Shown piece by piece: positions 24,854-32,925 of a stretch of 41,523 nt of DNA (positions are counted from its first letter, which is position 1; every line of letters starts with the position of its first letter). Location: contig NZ_RHPP01000020.1 in NCBI RefSeq assembly GCF_003935715.1, forward strand, positions 1-41,523. Direction: 5' to 3'. The notes beneath the pieces are model-generated. The model saw nothing but the letters and a program-made list of their open reading frames with translations. It had not been told where the DNA came from and did no database searches. The DNA comes from Stenotrophomonas sp. 278 (GTDB lineage Bacteria; Pseudomonadota; Gammaproteobacteria; Xanthomonadales; Xanthomonadaceae). Position numbers and translations under genes: made by a program.

Positions 24854-25756
24854 TCAACTCTTTGATTTTGCAGCCTTCTTTGCCTGAACCTGGGCGGCCA
24901 CATGCTCGATCATGCGCCCTGCCAGATCCCCCTGGCAGATACCCTCGATGCCCTCCAGCCCCGGGGTGGAGTTGACCTCAAGTACCAGCGGCCCCCGGTC
25001 GGAGCGGATCAGGTCCACCCCGGCTATCCCCAGCCCCAGCGCGCGGGCCGAGCGGATCGCCACCTGCTGTTCGGCGCGGGTGGCCTTGATGGCCAGGGCA
25101 CTGCCGCCGGCGTGCAGGTTGGAGCGGAAGTCGCCTTCCGGGGCCTGGCGGCGCATGGCCCCGACCACCTGGTCGCCCACCACCAGGCAGCGCAGGTCGG
25201 CCCCTTGGGCCTCGCCGATGAACTCCTGCATCAGGAAGTTGGCATACAGCCCGCGCAGGGCCTCGACGATCCCGCGTGAAGCGCTGGCTTTCTCGGTCAG
25301 GATCACGCCCCTGCCCTGGGTGCCTTCGTTGAGCTTCACCACGTGCGGCGGCGGGCCCAGCATGGACAGCAGGTCCACGGTGTCATCCGGGTTGTCACCG
25401 AATACCGTCACCGGCATGTCGATGCCCTTGGATGCCAGGATCTGATGGGCACGCAGCTTGTCGCGCGCACGCAGGATGGCGTCTGAAGGATTGGGCGTGA
25501 GCGCCCCCATCATCTCGAACTGCCGCAGCACGGCGGTGCCGTACCGGGTGACCGAGGCACCAATGCGCGGAATGACGGCATCCACGCCGGTGATCGGCCG
25601 CCCCTTGTAGTGCATGGAAAATCCGTCGGCGGCTATGCGCATGTAGCAGCGCAACGGGTCCAGCACCCGGACGGTATGACCCCGGCTGCGCGCCGCCTCC
25701 ACCAATCGCCGCGTGGAGTACAGCTTGCTGTTGCGGGAAAGGATGGCGAGCTTCAT
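24854..25756 (-). CDS. rimK: RimK-family ATP-grasp ligase (ribosomal S6 glutamate ligase type)
   Basis: 300 aa, matching RimK length. RimK adds glutamate residues to the C-terminus of ribosomal protein S6. Visible features: N-terminal [20 protein letters not shown], central [11 protein letters not shown], the ATP-grasp loop [13 protein letters not shown], then [19 protein letters not shown] and the metal-binding end [20 protein letters not shown] with Glu and Asn ligands. It ends with a Lys/Ala-rich tail. Cytoplasmic and monocistronic, followed by a strong terminator. Confidence 0.94.
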   Translation of the reverse strand: MKLAILSRNSKLYSTRRLVEAARSRGHTVRVLDPLRCYMRIAADGFSMHYKGRPITGVDAVIPRIGASVTRYGTAVLRQFEMMGALTPNPSDAILRARDKLRAHQILASKGIDMPVTVFGDNPDDTVDLLSMLGPPPHVVKLNEGTQGRGVILTEKASASRGIVEALRGLYANFLMQEFIGEAQGADLRCLVVGDQVVGAMRRQAPEGDFRSNLHAGGSALAIKATRAEQQVAIRSARALGLGIAGVDLIRSDRGPLVLEVNSTPGLEGIEGICQGDLAGRMIEHVAAQVQAKKAAKSKS

Positions 25757-26113
25757 CGGGATGTGTGGGTGGGGAAAGCGCGAAGCATAGCGCGCAGACC
25801 TGTGCGCGCTGATGAAAAGATCAGTATGCGAGCAAGAACACCGAGCATGTGCTGACTCTGTTTGCGCCGCCGAATCTGCGGATGGTACGCCGGCGGTTGA
25901 TGCCGGTGCAGGGAGTGGTGTGTCCGGATGCTGACCGGAAGGGCGCGAAGGCGCAGAAAAAGACCCGAAATAGCACCCACATGTGTCAAAGCAATATGAT
26001 TGAAACGTAGCGGCGAACGGATGTCTCGAAATCAGCTATTGGGGCGGATGCAACAGACCATCAGGACCTCATCGGCCGGGCAGCTGAAACAGGCTCCAGC
26101 TGCCCGCCGTCCA
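25757..26113. other. Intergenic region, nothing identified
   Basis: Between rimK and the 26114 gene. Only weak frames, without ribosome binding sites, are seen. The right part probably holds the 3' flank of the 26114 gene, the left part the rimK promoter. Confidence 0.5.
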
Positions 26114-26530
26114 TCAACCGACTGTTACCGTGCAGCGCGGACAATTGATGTTTCCACCGCCGCCGCCACCACCACTCACGCTTCCGCCAGAGGACGTTTT
26201 CTGCGTCCCTGGAATAGGAACAACGCAAGCGCTACCAAGGCATGAAACAACCGCCTTTTCCTTGGTGCCATCAGCGTATGTAACCTCGACCACAGTACCA
26301 AGCGGGATAGAGTTGGAACCATGAACGGCCTTGTACATACCGGTGAGCCCCGTCAGCGCCGCCTGTCTAACCGCATCTATATCGAAAACGCCGACGCCTT
26401 GTGCAGGTGCCACCTCGGAATAGGGTAACTTTCCAGCATCAATGGCGATCGTTCCAGCTACGGCGATCAATGCAAGAGTTCCTAGCAATGCAGCGAGGTA
26501 CCTCAGACGAAACCTTGACTTCCTTGACAT
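26114..26530 (-). CDS. Membrane-anchored small protein with Gly-rich CxxC tail
   Basis: 138 aa. One membrane helix at about 10-30 (YLAALLGTLALIAVAGTIAI) with a basic N-terminus, so the body lies outside the cytoplasm. The middle (VFDIDAVRQAALTGLTGMYK) looks folded, and the C-terminus is a Ser/Gly stretch (SGGSVSGGGGGGGNINC) ending in CPRCTVTVG, a CxxC pair. I do not recognise the family. It starts 9 bp after the stop of the 26540 gene, so the two are probably co-transcribed. Confidence 0.8.
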   Translation of the reverse strand: MSRKSRFRLRYLAALLGTLALIAVAGTIAIDAGKLPYSEVAPAQGVGVFDIDAVRQAALTGLTGMYKAVHGSNSIPLGTVVEVTYADGTKEKAVVSCLGSACVVPIPGTQKTSSGGSVSGGGGGGGNINCPRCTVTVG

Positions 26531-26539
26531 GCGCCCTGC

Positions 26540-27427
26540 TTAAGGGGCTTTGAGAAAAGCAGAGATCCGTTCAATCTTCCTGTCCAACACCTGCGAATCA
26601 GCAGCCGTAACAGCGCTAGATCGCACATATTCTTCAAACGTCTCGCCAGCACACCGGCCAGTAGAAAGGCACATGTTCTGCATGAGGCGGCTGTTTGGCG
26701 CGCAGTCGTATCCATTGCGGCACGCAGCAATCATCCATGCATATCCGGAGGTCAGACCTGACATGAGTTCCTCCGGATGGTCGCCTGATGCGACCAATCC
26801 CAGACCTGCCACCAATTCGCCCATAGAGAACGCCGCCGCAGGATCCTCAGAATGTGCCACTCCCTCCCACAGACTTTTTGAAGTGGCCATATCGGGCCTG
26901 TTCGCTGCAAGTGAAAGTGAAGTGGCTTCCGAAGCCACGTCGCCATTCTTAGAAGCCTGAGCATACCAACCCTTGATAAGTTCAATTGGGATAGGTGCAC
27001 CACCGTCTACGTTCCTGCATTCGTCGGCGCGTGTGCGGGCAACGCGAAGCATTTCCGAGGCATCTTCAACACTGCTCATGTACTTTGCCCGCTGTTCGTA
27101 CTCGGGCAGATAGTTTTCCGGGGCCATGTTGACCATAAAACAGGCGTCATAGGTCTGCGCAAGCTGTCGCTGCGCAACTGGGTCACCAGCTTTGGCACGA
27201 GATTTGAGGTCCTCGAAGGCGAATGTGGTACTAGCGCCGGAGAAGCGATCATCCGCTTTGCTTGTCAGCAACCTCTCCACTGGACGAGCGTTACCGAGGG
27301 AAGAGGGAGAGGATTCTTGGCTACCAGAGGGCAGCGATTCGATCACCCGAGTGTTATTCCAGCTAAAGTAGCCCGCGGTGGCCGCTGCGCCGAGAAGCAC
27401 TGCAGCAGCAATCAATTTCTTCGCCAT
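26540..27427 (-). CDS. Hypothetical exported or membrane-anchored protein, helical-repeat-like
   Basis: 295 aa from ATG 27427, chosen because MAKKLIAAAVLLGAAATAGYF then forms a membrane anchor or signal. A low-complexity Ser-rich linker (about 30-55) leads to an alpha-helical body with SEL1/TPR-like spacing (RAKAGDPVAQRQLAQTYDAC, IELIKGWYAQASKNGDVASE). Six Cys are present, including RNGYDCAPNS and CLSTGRCAGE. AAGGAA lies upstream. Function unknown; paired with the CxxC-tailed protein. Confidence 0.8.
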   Translation of the reverse strand: MAKKLIAAAVLLGAAATAGYFSWNNTRVIESLPSGSQESSPSSLGNARPVERLLTSKADDRFSGASTTFAFEDLKSRAKAGDPVAQRQLAQTYDACFMVNMAPENYLPEYEQRAKYMSSVEDASEMLRVARTRADECRNVDGGAPIPIELIKGWYAQASKNGDVASEATSLSLAANRPDMATSKSLWEGVAHSEDPAAAFSMGELVAGLGLVASGDHPEELMSGLTSGYAWMIAACRNGYDCAPNSRLMQNMCLSTGRCAGETFEEYVRSSAVTAADSQVLDRKIERISAFLKAP

Positions 27428-27800
27428 CACCCAAGTTCCTTCTTGTGGACCGCACTTACGCGGATGTGCCTTACTGAACATGGATAGCACAGATTCAGCT
27501 CAGCGTCACCAAGGCCAGCATACCTGACGTCTGCGAACTTGCTCCTGAGCAGTCAGATCTCCTTATACAAGCTGGCCCTCCAGGGTCGAATGGCATAGTG
27601 GGCATATCCGTCTTCCAGCAACGCTTCACGGGGCATCGCTCGTCCTCAATCGAATAAATGAACGATGGTGAAGATCAAATTGCGGGTCGTCGACCAGGGT
27701 CTCTTACTCCTACCAGAACCGAGCCACCGTTCAGTTCCGACGTCGATTCCGACCATTTCTCATGAGACATGTGCGTCAGATAGCGTCTTCCAACCGATCC
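27428..27800. other. Intergenic region, nothing identified
   Basis: Holds the upstream region of the 27427 gene and the 3' flank of the 27801 gene. No supported gene, repeat or RNA was seen. Confidence 0.5.
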
Positions 27801-28163
27801 TCAGGCTTCGATCACGAACGCATCAAGCTCACACATTTTTCCATCCCGGAAACGCCAGACGTCGCTATAGGCAAATTCTGCGCGCTTGCCTTCGGAGCCA
27901 TCCCCCATGATCCTGCCGATCGCAATCACGTGGTCACCCTCCGCGACCATGTGCCGCACCTCGAACTGCGGCGGCACGGCGTATCCCTCTTTCATCCACT
28001 CGCGCACCGCCTGCTTGCCCTGCAAGGTGCCCTCCCCCACGGTCGTCCAGCGAATATCATCCGTGCAATGGGCAAGGAAACCTTCGTTGTCGCCAGCGCG
28101 AACAGCTTCGTTGGCTTGTTCGAGGACCTTCTTGTGGATCGTTGCAGTCGCAGTTGCAGTCAT
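27801..28163 (-). CDS. SnoaL-like / NTF2-fold protein
   Basis: 120 aa from ATG 28163, which has GGAG about 8 nt upstream. The pattern VLEQANEAVRAGDNEGFLAH, then DDIRWTTVGEGTLQGKQAVR, VRHMVAEGDHVIAIGRIMGD and YSDVWRFRDGKMCELDAFV is the standard SnoaL-like NTF2 layout: a cone-shaped beta sheet with one or two helices. Members range from small isomerases to stress proteins, so substrate and reaction cannot be assigned. No signal peptide. It stands alone between two hypothetical genes. Confidence 0.88.
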   Translation of the reverse strand: MTATATATIHKKVLEQANEAVRAGDNEGFLAHCTDDIRWTTVGEGTLQGKQAVREWMKEGYAVPPQFEVRHMVAEGDHVIAIGRIMGDGSEGKRAEFAYSDVWRFRDGKMCELDAFVIEA

Positions 28164-28350
28164 CACGCGCTCCAAGTAACTGTGAGATCGGCGCTTGAAT
28201 CGTGCACACGATGCCGTGAGTGCGGAATGCTCACAAGGTCAACGCGAGGCGAACCACTAGATCCGCGAGGTGGGCAAGGTCGCACGAGTTCCCACCCGGC
28301 CAACCGCCGACGCTGCAATGCGCTTGGAACGGGAGACGGAGCGAGGCGAC

Positions 28351-28569
28351 TTACTTCGCCGCTGCTTCTTTCTGCTTTTCATCCCTGACCCTTGCCATTG
28401 CCGCCTCCATGCGCGCCCCGACTCGGGCGAAATTCTCGTGAATGCGACTATCTACCGTGTGACGCCTAATGAACGGCTGTATGCGTCCGGTTCCAGACCA
28501 CCCGAATGCGCCTCCAAAACCGGCAACTGCAGCACGTAGCAGTCCAATCATGCTGTACACGTTCTCCAT
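28351..28569 (-). CDS. Hypothetical small protein
   Basis: 72 aa: a hydrophobic N-terminus (MIGLLRAAVAGFGGAFGW), a basic middle and a charged helical C-terminus (ARMEAAMARVRDEKQKEAAA). AGGGAGG abuts the first ATG; a GTG six codons before the hydrophobic stretch has better spacing. A small membrane-associated protein is possible. Function unknown. Confidence 0.5.
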   Translation of the reverse strand: MENVYSMIGLLRAAVAGFGGAFGWSGTGRIQPFIRRHTVDSRIHENFARVGARMEAAMARVRDEKQKEAAAK

Positions 28570-28783
28570 CCTCCCTGGTCAAACCCGTAGTTGGCGATCG
28601 GTCATCATCGATCATGCCGTCAACGCGAAGAATCGTGGCAGTCGCTACGGTAAGCCAGAGGGAAACGCGACATCGTCGCCTGATTATTCAGGCGAGTGAA
28701 GTGGCGGGAACGAAGCAACGGCGCGGAAGGCACCCGCCAGGACGGCGGAGGTAGAGGCGCGGGGTTCTGGTGGCATGCCGCCA

Positions 28784-28816
28784 CGCTCCATGGTTTGCTG
28801 CGCAAACCGTGGAGCG
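28784..28816 (-). repeat. Long hairpin overlapping the tRNA 3' end
   Basis: CGCTCCA-T-GGTTTGC (28784-28798) pairs with GCAAACC-G-TGGAGCG (28802-28816), 14 bp plus one wobble around a 3-nt loop. Its right arm includes the last seven bases (acceptor end and CCA) of the tRNA gene. Confidence 0.7.
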
Positions 28817-28883
28817 GGTGAAGGGAATCGAACCCTCGTCAGTAGCTTGGGAAGCTACAGCTCTACCATTGAGCTACACCCGC
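28810..28883 (-). tRNA. tRNA-Gly (anticodon CCC)
   Basis: 74 nt including an encoded CCA. Acceptor arms GCGGGTG and CACCCGC close; the D arm has AGCTCAATGGTAGAGCT, the T arm GAGGGTTCGATTCCCTT. The anticodon stem GTAGC/GCTAC holds loop TTCCCAA, giving anticodon CCC, which reads glycine codon GGG. Confidence 0.95.
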
Positions 28884-28917
28884 TTGGTGCCGGGGAATTC
28901 TATGCGCCCGGGCTGCC

Positions 28918-28948
28918 AAAAGGCAACGGGCGGCGTTGCGCCGCCCGT
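28918..28948 (-). terminator. Terminator of the estA gene
   Basis: Perfect 10-bp stem, ACGGGCGGCG (28926-28935), loop TTG, CGCCGCCCGT (28939-28948); the minus strand continues TGCCTTTT. It begins 9 bp after the esterase stop. Confidence 0.8.
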
Positions 28949-28957
28949 GCCGTTGCA

Positions 28958-30787
28958 TCAGAAGCTGCCGCTGACCTGCGCGAAGATGGTCGCGTCGCGG
29001 GCGCTGTTCTGCGCGGCCGTGGTGCTGATACCGATGTTGCTGTTCAGGCCGAACATTTCCATGCGCACGCCCATGATGGCGGTCACGTAGTCCTCATCGA
29101 ACTCCAGGCCCGGCACCTTGTACATGCCGACTTCCGGCATGGTCTGCAGCCATGCGCTGGCCTGCTGGCCGTCTTCGAACTCGTGGTCCCAGGTGACCTG
29201 GGCGTACGGCTTGATGCTGCCGCCGTCGAAGCGCACCTGCCAGCCCAGGCGACCCACGGTGGAGTCCACGTCCTGGTTGCCGTAGCCCAGCGCGGTCGCG
29301 CTCAGGTTGGACTCGTTGTAGGCGTCCAGCTTGACCTTCTGCCAGATCACCGAGGCGATCGGACCGTGGCGCAGACTTCCCTCGGTGCCGAACTCGTAAC
29401 CGGCATTCAGCGCAGCGGTCAGGTTGCTGCCTTCCGGCTTGCCCGTGTGGGTGCGGGTGGCCGGACCCAGCTGAACCTTGCGGGTGACGTCGTAATCGAG
29501 CCAGCTGTAGCTGACCTGGCCGTTCACCCACACCTTGTCGCCATACCAGCCAGCGAACAGGCCCAGGGTGGTGTCAGACTGGGTGAAGTCACCCTTGTTG
29601 TGGCCGAAGTCGGCGTCCATGCGGCCGTAGCCGGCGAAACCGCCGAGCACCATGCCGTCCTTCGCCCAGTCCATGCCGAACAGGCCGGCCGGGGCCAGAC
29701 CGTCGTACAGGTCAGCGTGGTCGTAGCGCTGCATGTCGCCACGCACGCCACCCCACCAGCTCATGCCGTCCGCCGGGCGACCGCCCACGTGCAGGCTCAC
29801 CTGGTCGGCGCGCGAGCGGCCGACGGTCTGCGCCGAATGGGTCAGGATCTGCTGGTTGCGCGGTGCTTCCAGGATGGACAGGGTGTACTGGCCCAGCATT
29901 TCATGCGTGGCCGTGGTCGGGTGCACGCCGTCGGCGAACACATAGTTGTTGGCCGCGTTCGGGTTGGCGTAGGCGGTCGGGTTGCAGGTCAGCGACGAAG
30001 CGGTGCTGCAGGCCGGGCTGGTCACGTTGACGAAGCCGTAGGTGCCCGGGCTGGCGACGATTTCCTGAAGGATGTGGAAGGTGTCCACCGGAATCACCTG
30101 CAGGCCGGCGCTCTTCAGGCCGGCGAACAGGGCGTCGTTGTAGGCCTTGGCCAGGGCGGTGCCCTGCCCCATCGCCACCGCGCCACCGGCGCGGGCGGCC
30201 GGGGTCAGGCCGATGTCAGGCAGGGTCGGAACCACGACGTACTGCGCGCCGGCACCCTTGAGGGTGGCGACGATGCCGACCTGGTCGGTGACCGCAGCGC
30301 CGAGGGTGGCCTGCAGCGGCGCGCCGGCCTGGATGGCGAACAGGTCGTTGGCACCGCCCCACACGGTGTACAGGGCATTGGCATCGGCCTTGCCGCCGTT
30401 GGCCGCCAGGTACTGCTGGGTCTGCTCCTTGAGCGAGTAGACCGGCACGGCCGGAGCGTTCGGGGCCAGGATCTGCTCGGTGTGCACGCCGACGCGGGCA
30501 CCGCCGATGGCGTAGTTGTCGCCGCCCTGGCCGTTGCCGTTGGCGGTGGCGTTGGTACCGTAATAGTTGGCGACGTGCTGCGCCCACACCCAACCCGGGT
30601 TGGTGGTGAACTGACCGGTCACCGGCCGCACTTCAGCCGGCAGCAGCGGGCGGAAGTAGCCCTGGTCGGTGAGGCTGTCGCCGATGAACACGGTCCGGGA
30701 ATACGGGGACTGCGCCATGGCCGGCACTGCGGCCAGGGCAATGGCCACGGCCATCAGGGAACGCAGGGGACGCTTGCTGAGCAGCAT
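28958..30787 (-). CDS. estA: Autotransporter GDSL esterase/lipase (EstA type)
   Basis: 609 aa. A signal peptide runs to about residue 25 (AMA-QS). The passenger is a GDSL hydrolase: block I FIGDSLTDQG with Ser38, block III VWGGANDLF, and block V DGVHPTTATHE with the catalytic Asp/His near 286-289. The C-terminal third (about 340-609) is an autotransporter beta barrel of alternating aromatic strands (GMDWAKDGMVLGGFAGYGRM) ending with Phe, the usual BAM signal. It should display an ester hydrolase on the cell surface; EstA of Pseudomonas affects motility and rhamnolipid production. Start fixed by AAGGAG 7 nt before ATG 30787. Confidence 0.94.
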   Translation of the reverse strand: MLLSKRPLRSLMAVAIALAAVPAMAQSPYSRTVFIGDSLTDQGYFRPLLPAEVRPVTGQFTTNPGWVWAQHVANYYGTNATANGNGQGGDNYAIGGARVGVHTEQILAPNAPAVPVYSLKEQTQQYLAANGGKADANALYTVWGGANDLFAIQAGAPLQATLGAAVTDQVGIVATLKGAGAQYVVVPTLPDIGLTPAARAGGAVAMGQGTALAKAYNDALFAGLKSAGLQVIPVDTFHILQEIVASPGTYGFVNVTSPACSTASSLTCNPTAYANPNAANNYVFADGVHPTTATHEMLGQYTLSILEAPRNQQILTHSAQTVGRSRADQVSLHVGGRPADGMSWWGGVRGDMQRYDHADLYDGLAPAGLFGMDWAKDGMVLGGFAGYGRMDADFGHNKGDFTQSDTTLGLFAGWYGDKVWVNGQVSYSWLDYDVTRKVQLGPATRTHTGKPEGSNLTAALNAGYEFGTEGSLRHGPIASVIWQKVKLDAYNESNLSATALGYGNQDVDSTVGRLGWQVRFDGGSIKPYAQVTWDHEFEDGQQASAWLQTMPEVGMYKVPGLEFDEDYVTAIMGVRMEMFGLNSNIGISTTAAQNSARDATIFAQVSGSF

Positions 30788-30978
30788 GAAAAACTCCTTG
30801 AGGGTAAAAGCGGCCGACGTACGCCGGCGCACGGTGCCATGGTCCTACTGCACCCCGGCTGTTTCACGCTGCATTGCGGCATGGCGCGCGCGCGGATCGG
30901 GCGCGAAACCACGCCCGCACAGGCGCGGACGGCCACCGACGGGGCCGGCAAGGGTACGCGGAAGTGCATGCTTTAGGG

Positions 30979-30984
30979 GACAAT
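30979..30984 (+). promoter_or_regulatory. Candidate -10 element of thiS (leaderless)
   Basis: GACAAT ends 6 nt before the thiS ATG and no well-placed Shine-Dalgarno is seen. A -35 at the right distance is poor. Confidence 0.35.
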
Positions 30985-30990
30985 GACGTC

Positions 30991-31191
30991 ATGAACATCC
31001 AGCTCAATGGCGCACCCCGCCAGTTTCCGCACAGCATCACCGTCCAGCAGTTGCTGGATCTGGAACAGCTCACCCAGCGCCGGGTGGCGGTGGAGGTCAA
31101 TGGCGAAATTGTGACCCGTAGCCTGCATGGGAGTCATGCGCTGGCTGATGGGGATGTGGTGGAGATCGTGCACGCATTAGGTGGGGGCTGA
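30991..31191 (+). CDS. thiS: Sulfur carrier protein ThiS
   Basis: 66 aa, beta-grasp protein of the thiazole branch of thiamine synthesis. It begins MNIQLNGAPRQFPHSITVQQ and ends in Gly-Gly (HALGGG), the tail that is adenylated and converted to thiocarboxylate. It delivers sulfur to ThiG, encoded 178 bp downstream on the same strand; a 24-bp inverted SMAG pair lies between them. Confidence 0.95.
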   Translation: MNIQLNGAPRQFPHSITVQQLLDLEQLTQRRVAVEVNGEIVTRSLHGSHALADGDVVEIVHALGGG

Positions 31192-31193
31192 TC

Positions 31194-31260
31194 GTAGAGC
31201 CGGGCTTGCCCGGCTGCGGTTGGCGTCACGCGTAGAGCAGCCGGGCAAGCCCGGCTCTAC
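31194..31260. repeat. Facing SMAG pair between thiS and thiG
   Basis: A 24-bp element headed by GTAG (31194-31217) is repeated as a perfect inverted copy (31237-31260), 19 bp apart. Each can form its own hairpin or the pair can form one long stem. It begins 2 bp after the thiS stop. Degenerate fragments (GTAGCCCGGCG, ATAGCCCGGCG) follow near 31281 and 31313. Confidence 0.85.
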
Positions 31261-31356
31261 GAGCGGCATCGCGTGGACGGGTAGCCCGGCGAAGCAGGAT
31301 GCATTGCCGGACGGATAGCCCGGCGATGCAGACGGGCAGAATGCATCGGCTTGGGC

Positions 31357-31362
31357 GATAAT
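31357..31362 (+). promoter_or_regulatory. Candidate -10 element of thiG (leaderless)
   Basis: GATAAT ends 7 nt before the thiG ATG; there is no Shine-Dalgarno. It would let thiG be transcribed independently of thiS despite the SMAG pair. Confidence 0.4.
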
Positions 31363-31369
31363 TGCGCAC

Positions 31370-32164
31370 ATGACTGCTCATGCCTCCCCCGATTCGCTGG
31401 TGATCGCCGGCAAGACCTACACGTCCCGGCTGCTGACCGGAACCGGCAAGTTCAAGGACCTGGAAGAAACGCGCATCGCCACCGAGGCCGCTGCGGCCCA
31501 GATCGTCACCGTGGCCATCCGCCGTACCAACATCGGCCAGAATCCGGGCGAACCGAATCTGCTGGATGTGCTGCCGCCTGACCGCTACACCATCCTGCCC
31601 AACACCGCCGGCTGCTACACCGCCGAAGACGCGGTGCGCACCTGCCGGCTGGCCCGTGAGCTGCTCGACGGCCACAACCTGACCAAACTGGAAGTGCTGG
31701 GCGACCAGAAGACCCTGTACCCGGACGTGGTGCAGACCCTCAAAGCCGCTGAACAGCTGGTCAAGGACGGTTTCGAGGTGATGGTCTACACCTCCGACGA
31801 CCCTATCCTGGCCAAGCGCCTGGAAGAGATCGGCTGCGTGGCGGTGATGCCGCTGGCTGCGCCGATCGGCTCGGGCCTGGGCATCCAGAACAAGTACAAC
31901 CTGCTGGAAATCATCGAAAACGCCAAGGTGCCGATCATTGTCGACGCCGGCGTGGGCACCGCCTCCGATGCAGCCATTGCGATGGAACTGGGTTGCGACG
32001 GCGTGCTGATGAACACCGCCATTGCCGGTGCGCGCAACCCGGTGCTGATGGCCAGCGCCATGCGCAAGGCGGTGGAAGCCGGTCGCGAAGCCTTCCTGGC
32101 CGGGCGCATCGCGCGCAAGCGCTATGCCAGTGCGTCTTCTCCGGTGGAAGGAGTGATCGGCTGA
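31370..32164 (+). CDS. thiG: Thiazole synthase ThiG
   Basis: 264 aa, (beta/alpha)8 enzyme that joins deoxyxylulose phosphate, dehydroglycine and ThiS thiocarboxylate into the thiazole phosphate of thiamine. Characteristic stretches: [58 protein letters not shown] with the Schiff-base Lys, [15 protein letters not shown] and [18 protein letters not shown]. Cytoplasmic. The stop overlaps the trmB start by one base (TGATG), so translation is coupled. Confidence 0.97.
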   Translation: MTAHASPDSLVIAGKTYTSRLLTGTGKFKDLEETRIATEAAAAQIVTVAIRRTNIGQNPGEPNLLDVLPPDRYTILPNTAGCYTAEDAVRTCRLARELLDGHNLTKLEVLGDQKTLYPDVVQTLKAAEQLVKDGFEVMVYTSDDPILAKRLEEIGCVAVMPLAAPIGSGLGIQNKYNLLEIIENAKVPIIVDAGVGTASDAAIAMELGCDGVLMNTAIAGARNPVLMASAMRKAVEAGREAFLAGRIARKRYASASSPVEGVIG

Positions 32165-32898
32165 TGACCGACCCGTTCTCGAGCAGCGGTGCCAAGGCCC
32201 CGCCCAAGCCGTTCACCGTCACCGAAGGCCGCCGCGAAGTGCGCAGCTTCGTGCTGCGCCAGGGGCGCTTCACCCCGGCCCAGCAGCGCGCGTTCGACGA
32301 GCGCTGGCCGCGCTTCGGCTTGGACTACACCGGCGAACCGCGCGACCTCAACGCGACCTTTGGCCGCGACGCGCACAAGGTGCTGGAAATCGGCTTTGGG
32401 AATGGTGCCGCGCTGCGCTTCGCCGCCCAGCAGGACCCCAGCCGCGACTACATTGGCATCGAGGTGCACGCGCCCGGCGTGGGCCGGCTGCTGAACGCGC
32501 TGGCCGACGACAGCGCCGACCACGTGCGCCTGTACCACCACGACGCAGTGGAAGTGCTGGAAAACGAAATCGCCGACGGCGCACTGGACGAAGTGCGCAT
32601 CTACTTCCCCGACCCGTGGCACAAGAAGCGCCACAACAAGCGTCGCCTGCTGCAGCCGGCGTTTGCCGCGCTGCTGGTGCGCAAGCTTCGCCCGGGTGGC
32701 CGCCTGCACTGCGCCACCGACTGGGAAGACTACGCCGAGCAGATGTGGGACGTGCTGGAAGCCACCGAAGGGCTGGTCAACCGGGCCGGACCGCGTGGCC
32801 AGGTGGAGCGGCCGGAATGGCGACCGCAGACCCACTTCGAGACCCGCGGCCAGAAACTCGGCCACGGCGTGTGGGACCTGCTGTACGACCGCACCTGA
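32164..32898 (+). CDS. trmB: tRNA (guanine-46-N7) methyltransferase TrmB
   Basis: 244-aa class I SAM methyltransferase that makes m7G46 in the tRNA variable loop. It has an N-terminal [21 protein letters not shown] motif [13 protein letters not shown] (about 73-85), [14 protein letters not shown], and the family signature [18 protein letters not shown] (about 145-162). The conserved end [20 protein letters not shown] is intact. Coupled to thiG; the following transporter starts after 27 bp. Confidence 0.96.
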   Translation: MTDPFSSSGAKAPPKPFTVTEGRREVRSFVLRQGRFTPAQQRAFDERWPRFGLDYTGEPRDLNATFGRDAHKVLEIGFGNGAALRFAAQQDPSRDYIGIEVHAPGVGRLLNALADDSADHVRLYHHDAVEVLENEIADGALDEVRIYFPDPWHKKRHNKRRLLQPAFAALLVRKLRPGGRLHCATDWEDYAEQMWDVLEATEGLVNRAGPRGQVERPEWRPQTHFETRGQKLGHGVWDLLYDRT

Positions 32899-32925
32899 CC
32901 CAAGGCCAAGGACCCGCGCCACCCC

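Noticed and set aside
24138-28883. Genomic island integrated at tRNA-Gly
   Set aside because: No integrase and no direct repeat of the tRNA end were seen; the duplicated tRNA end is inverted, not direct.
28775-30976. 733-aa open frame on the plus strand opposite estA
   Set aside because: Antisense shadow of a GC-rich gene; it also runs through the tRNA and the estA signal peptide region.
30788-31369. TPP riboswitch upstream of thiS or thiG
   Set aside because: No thi-box motifs seen; the 200-nt region before thiS lacks the conserved sequences.
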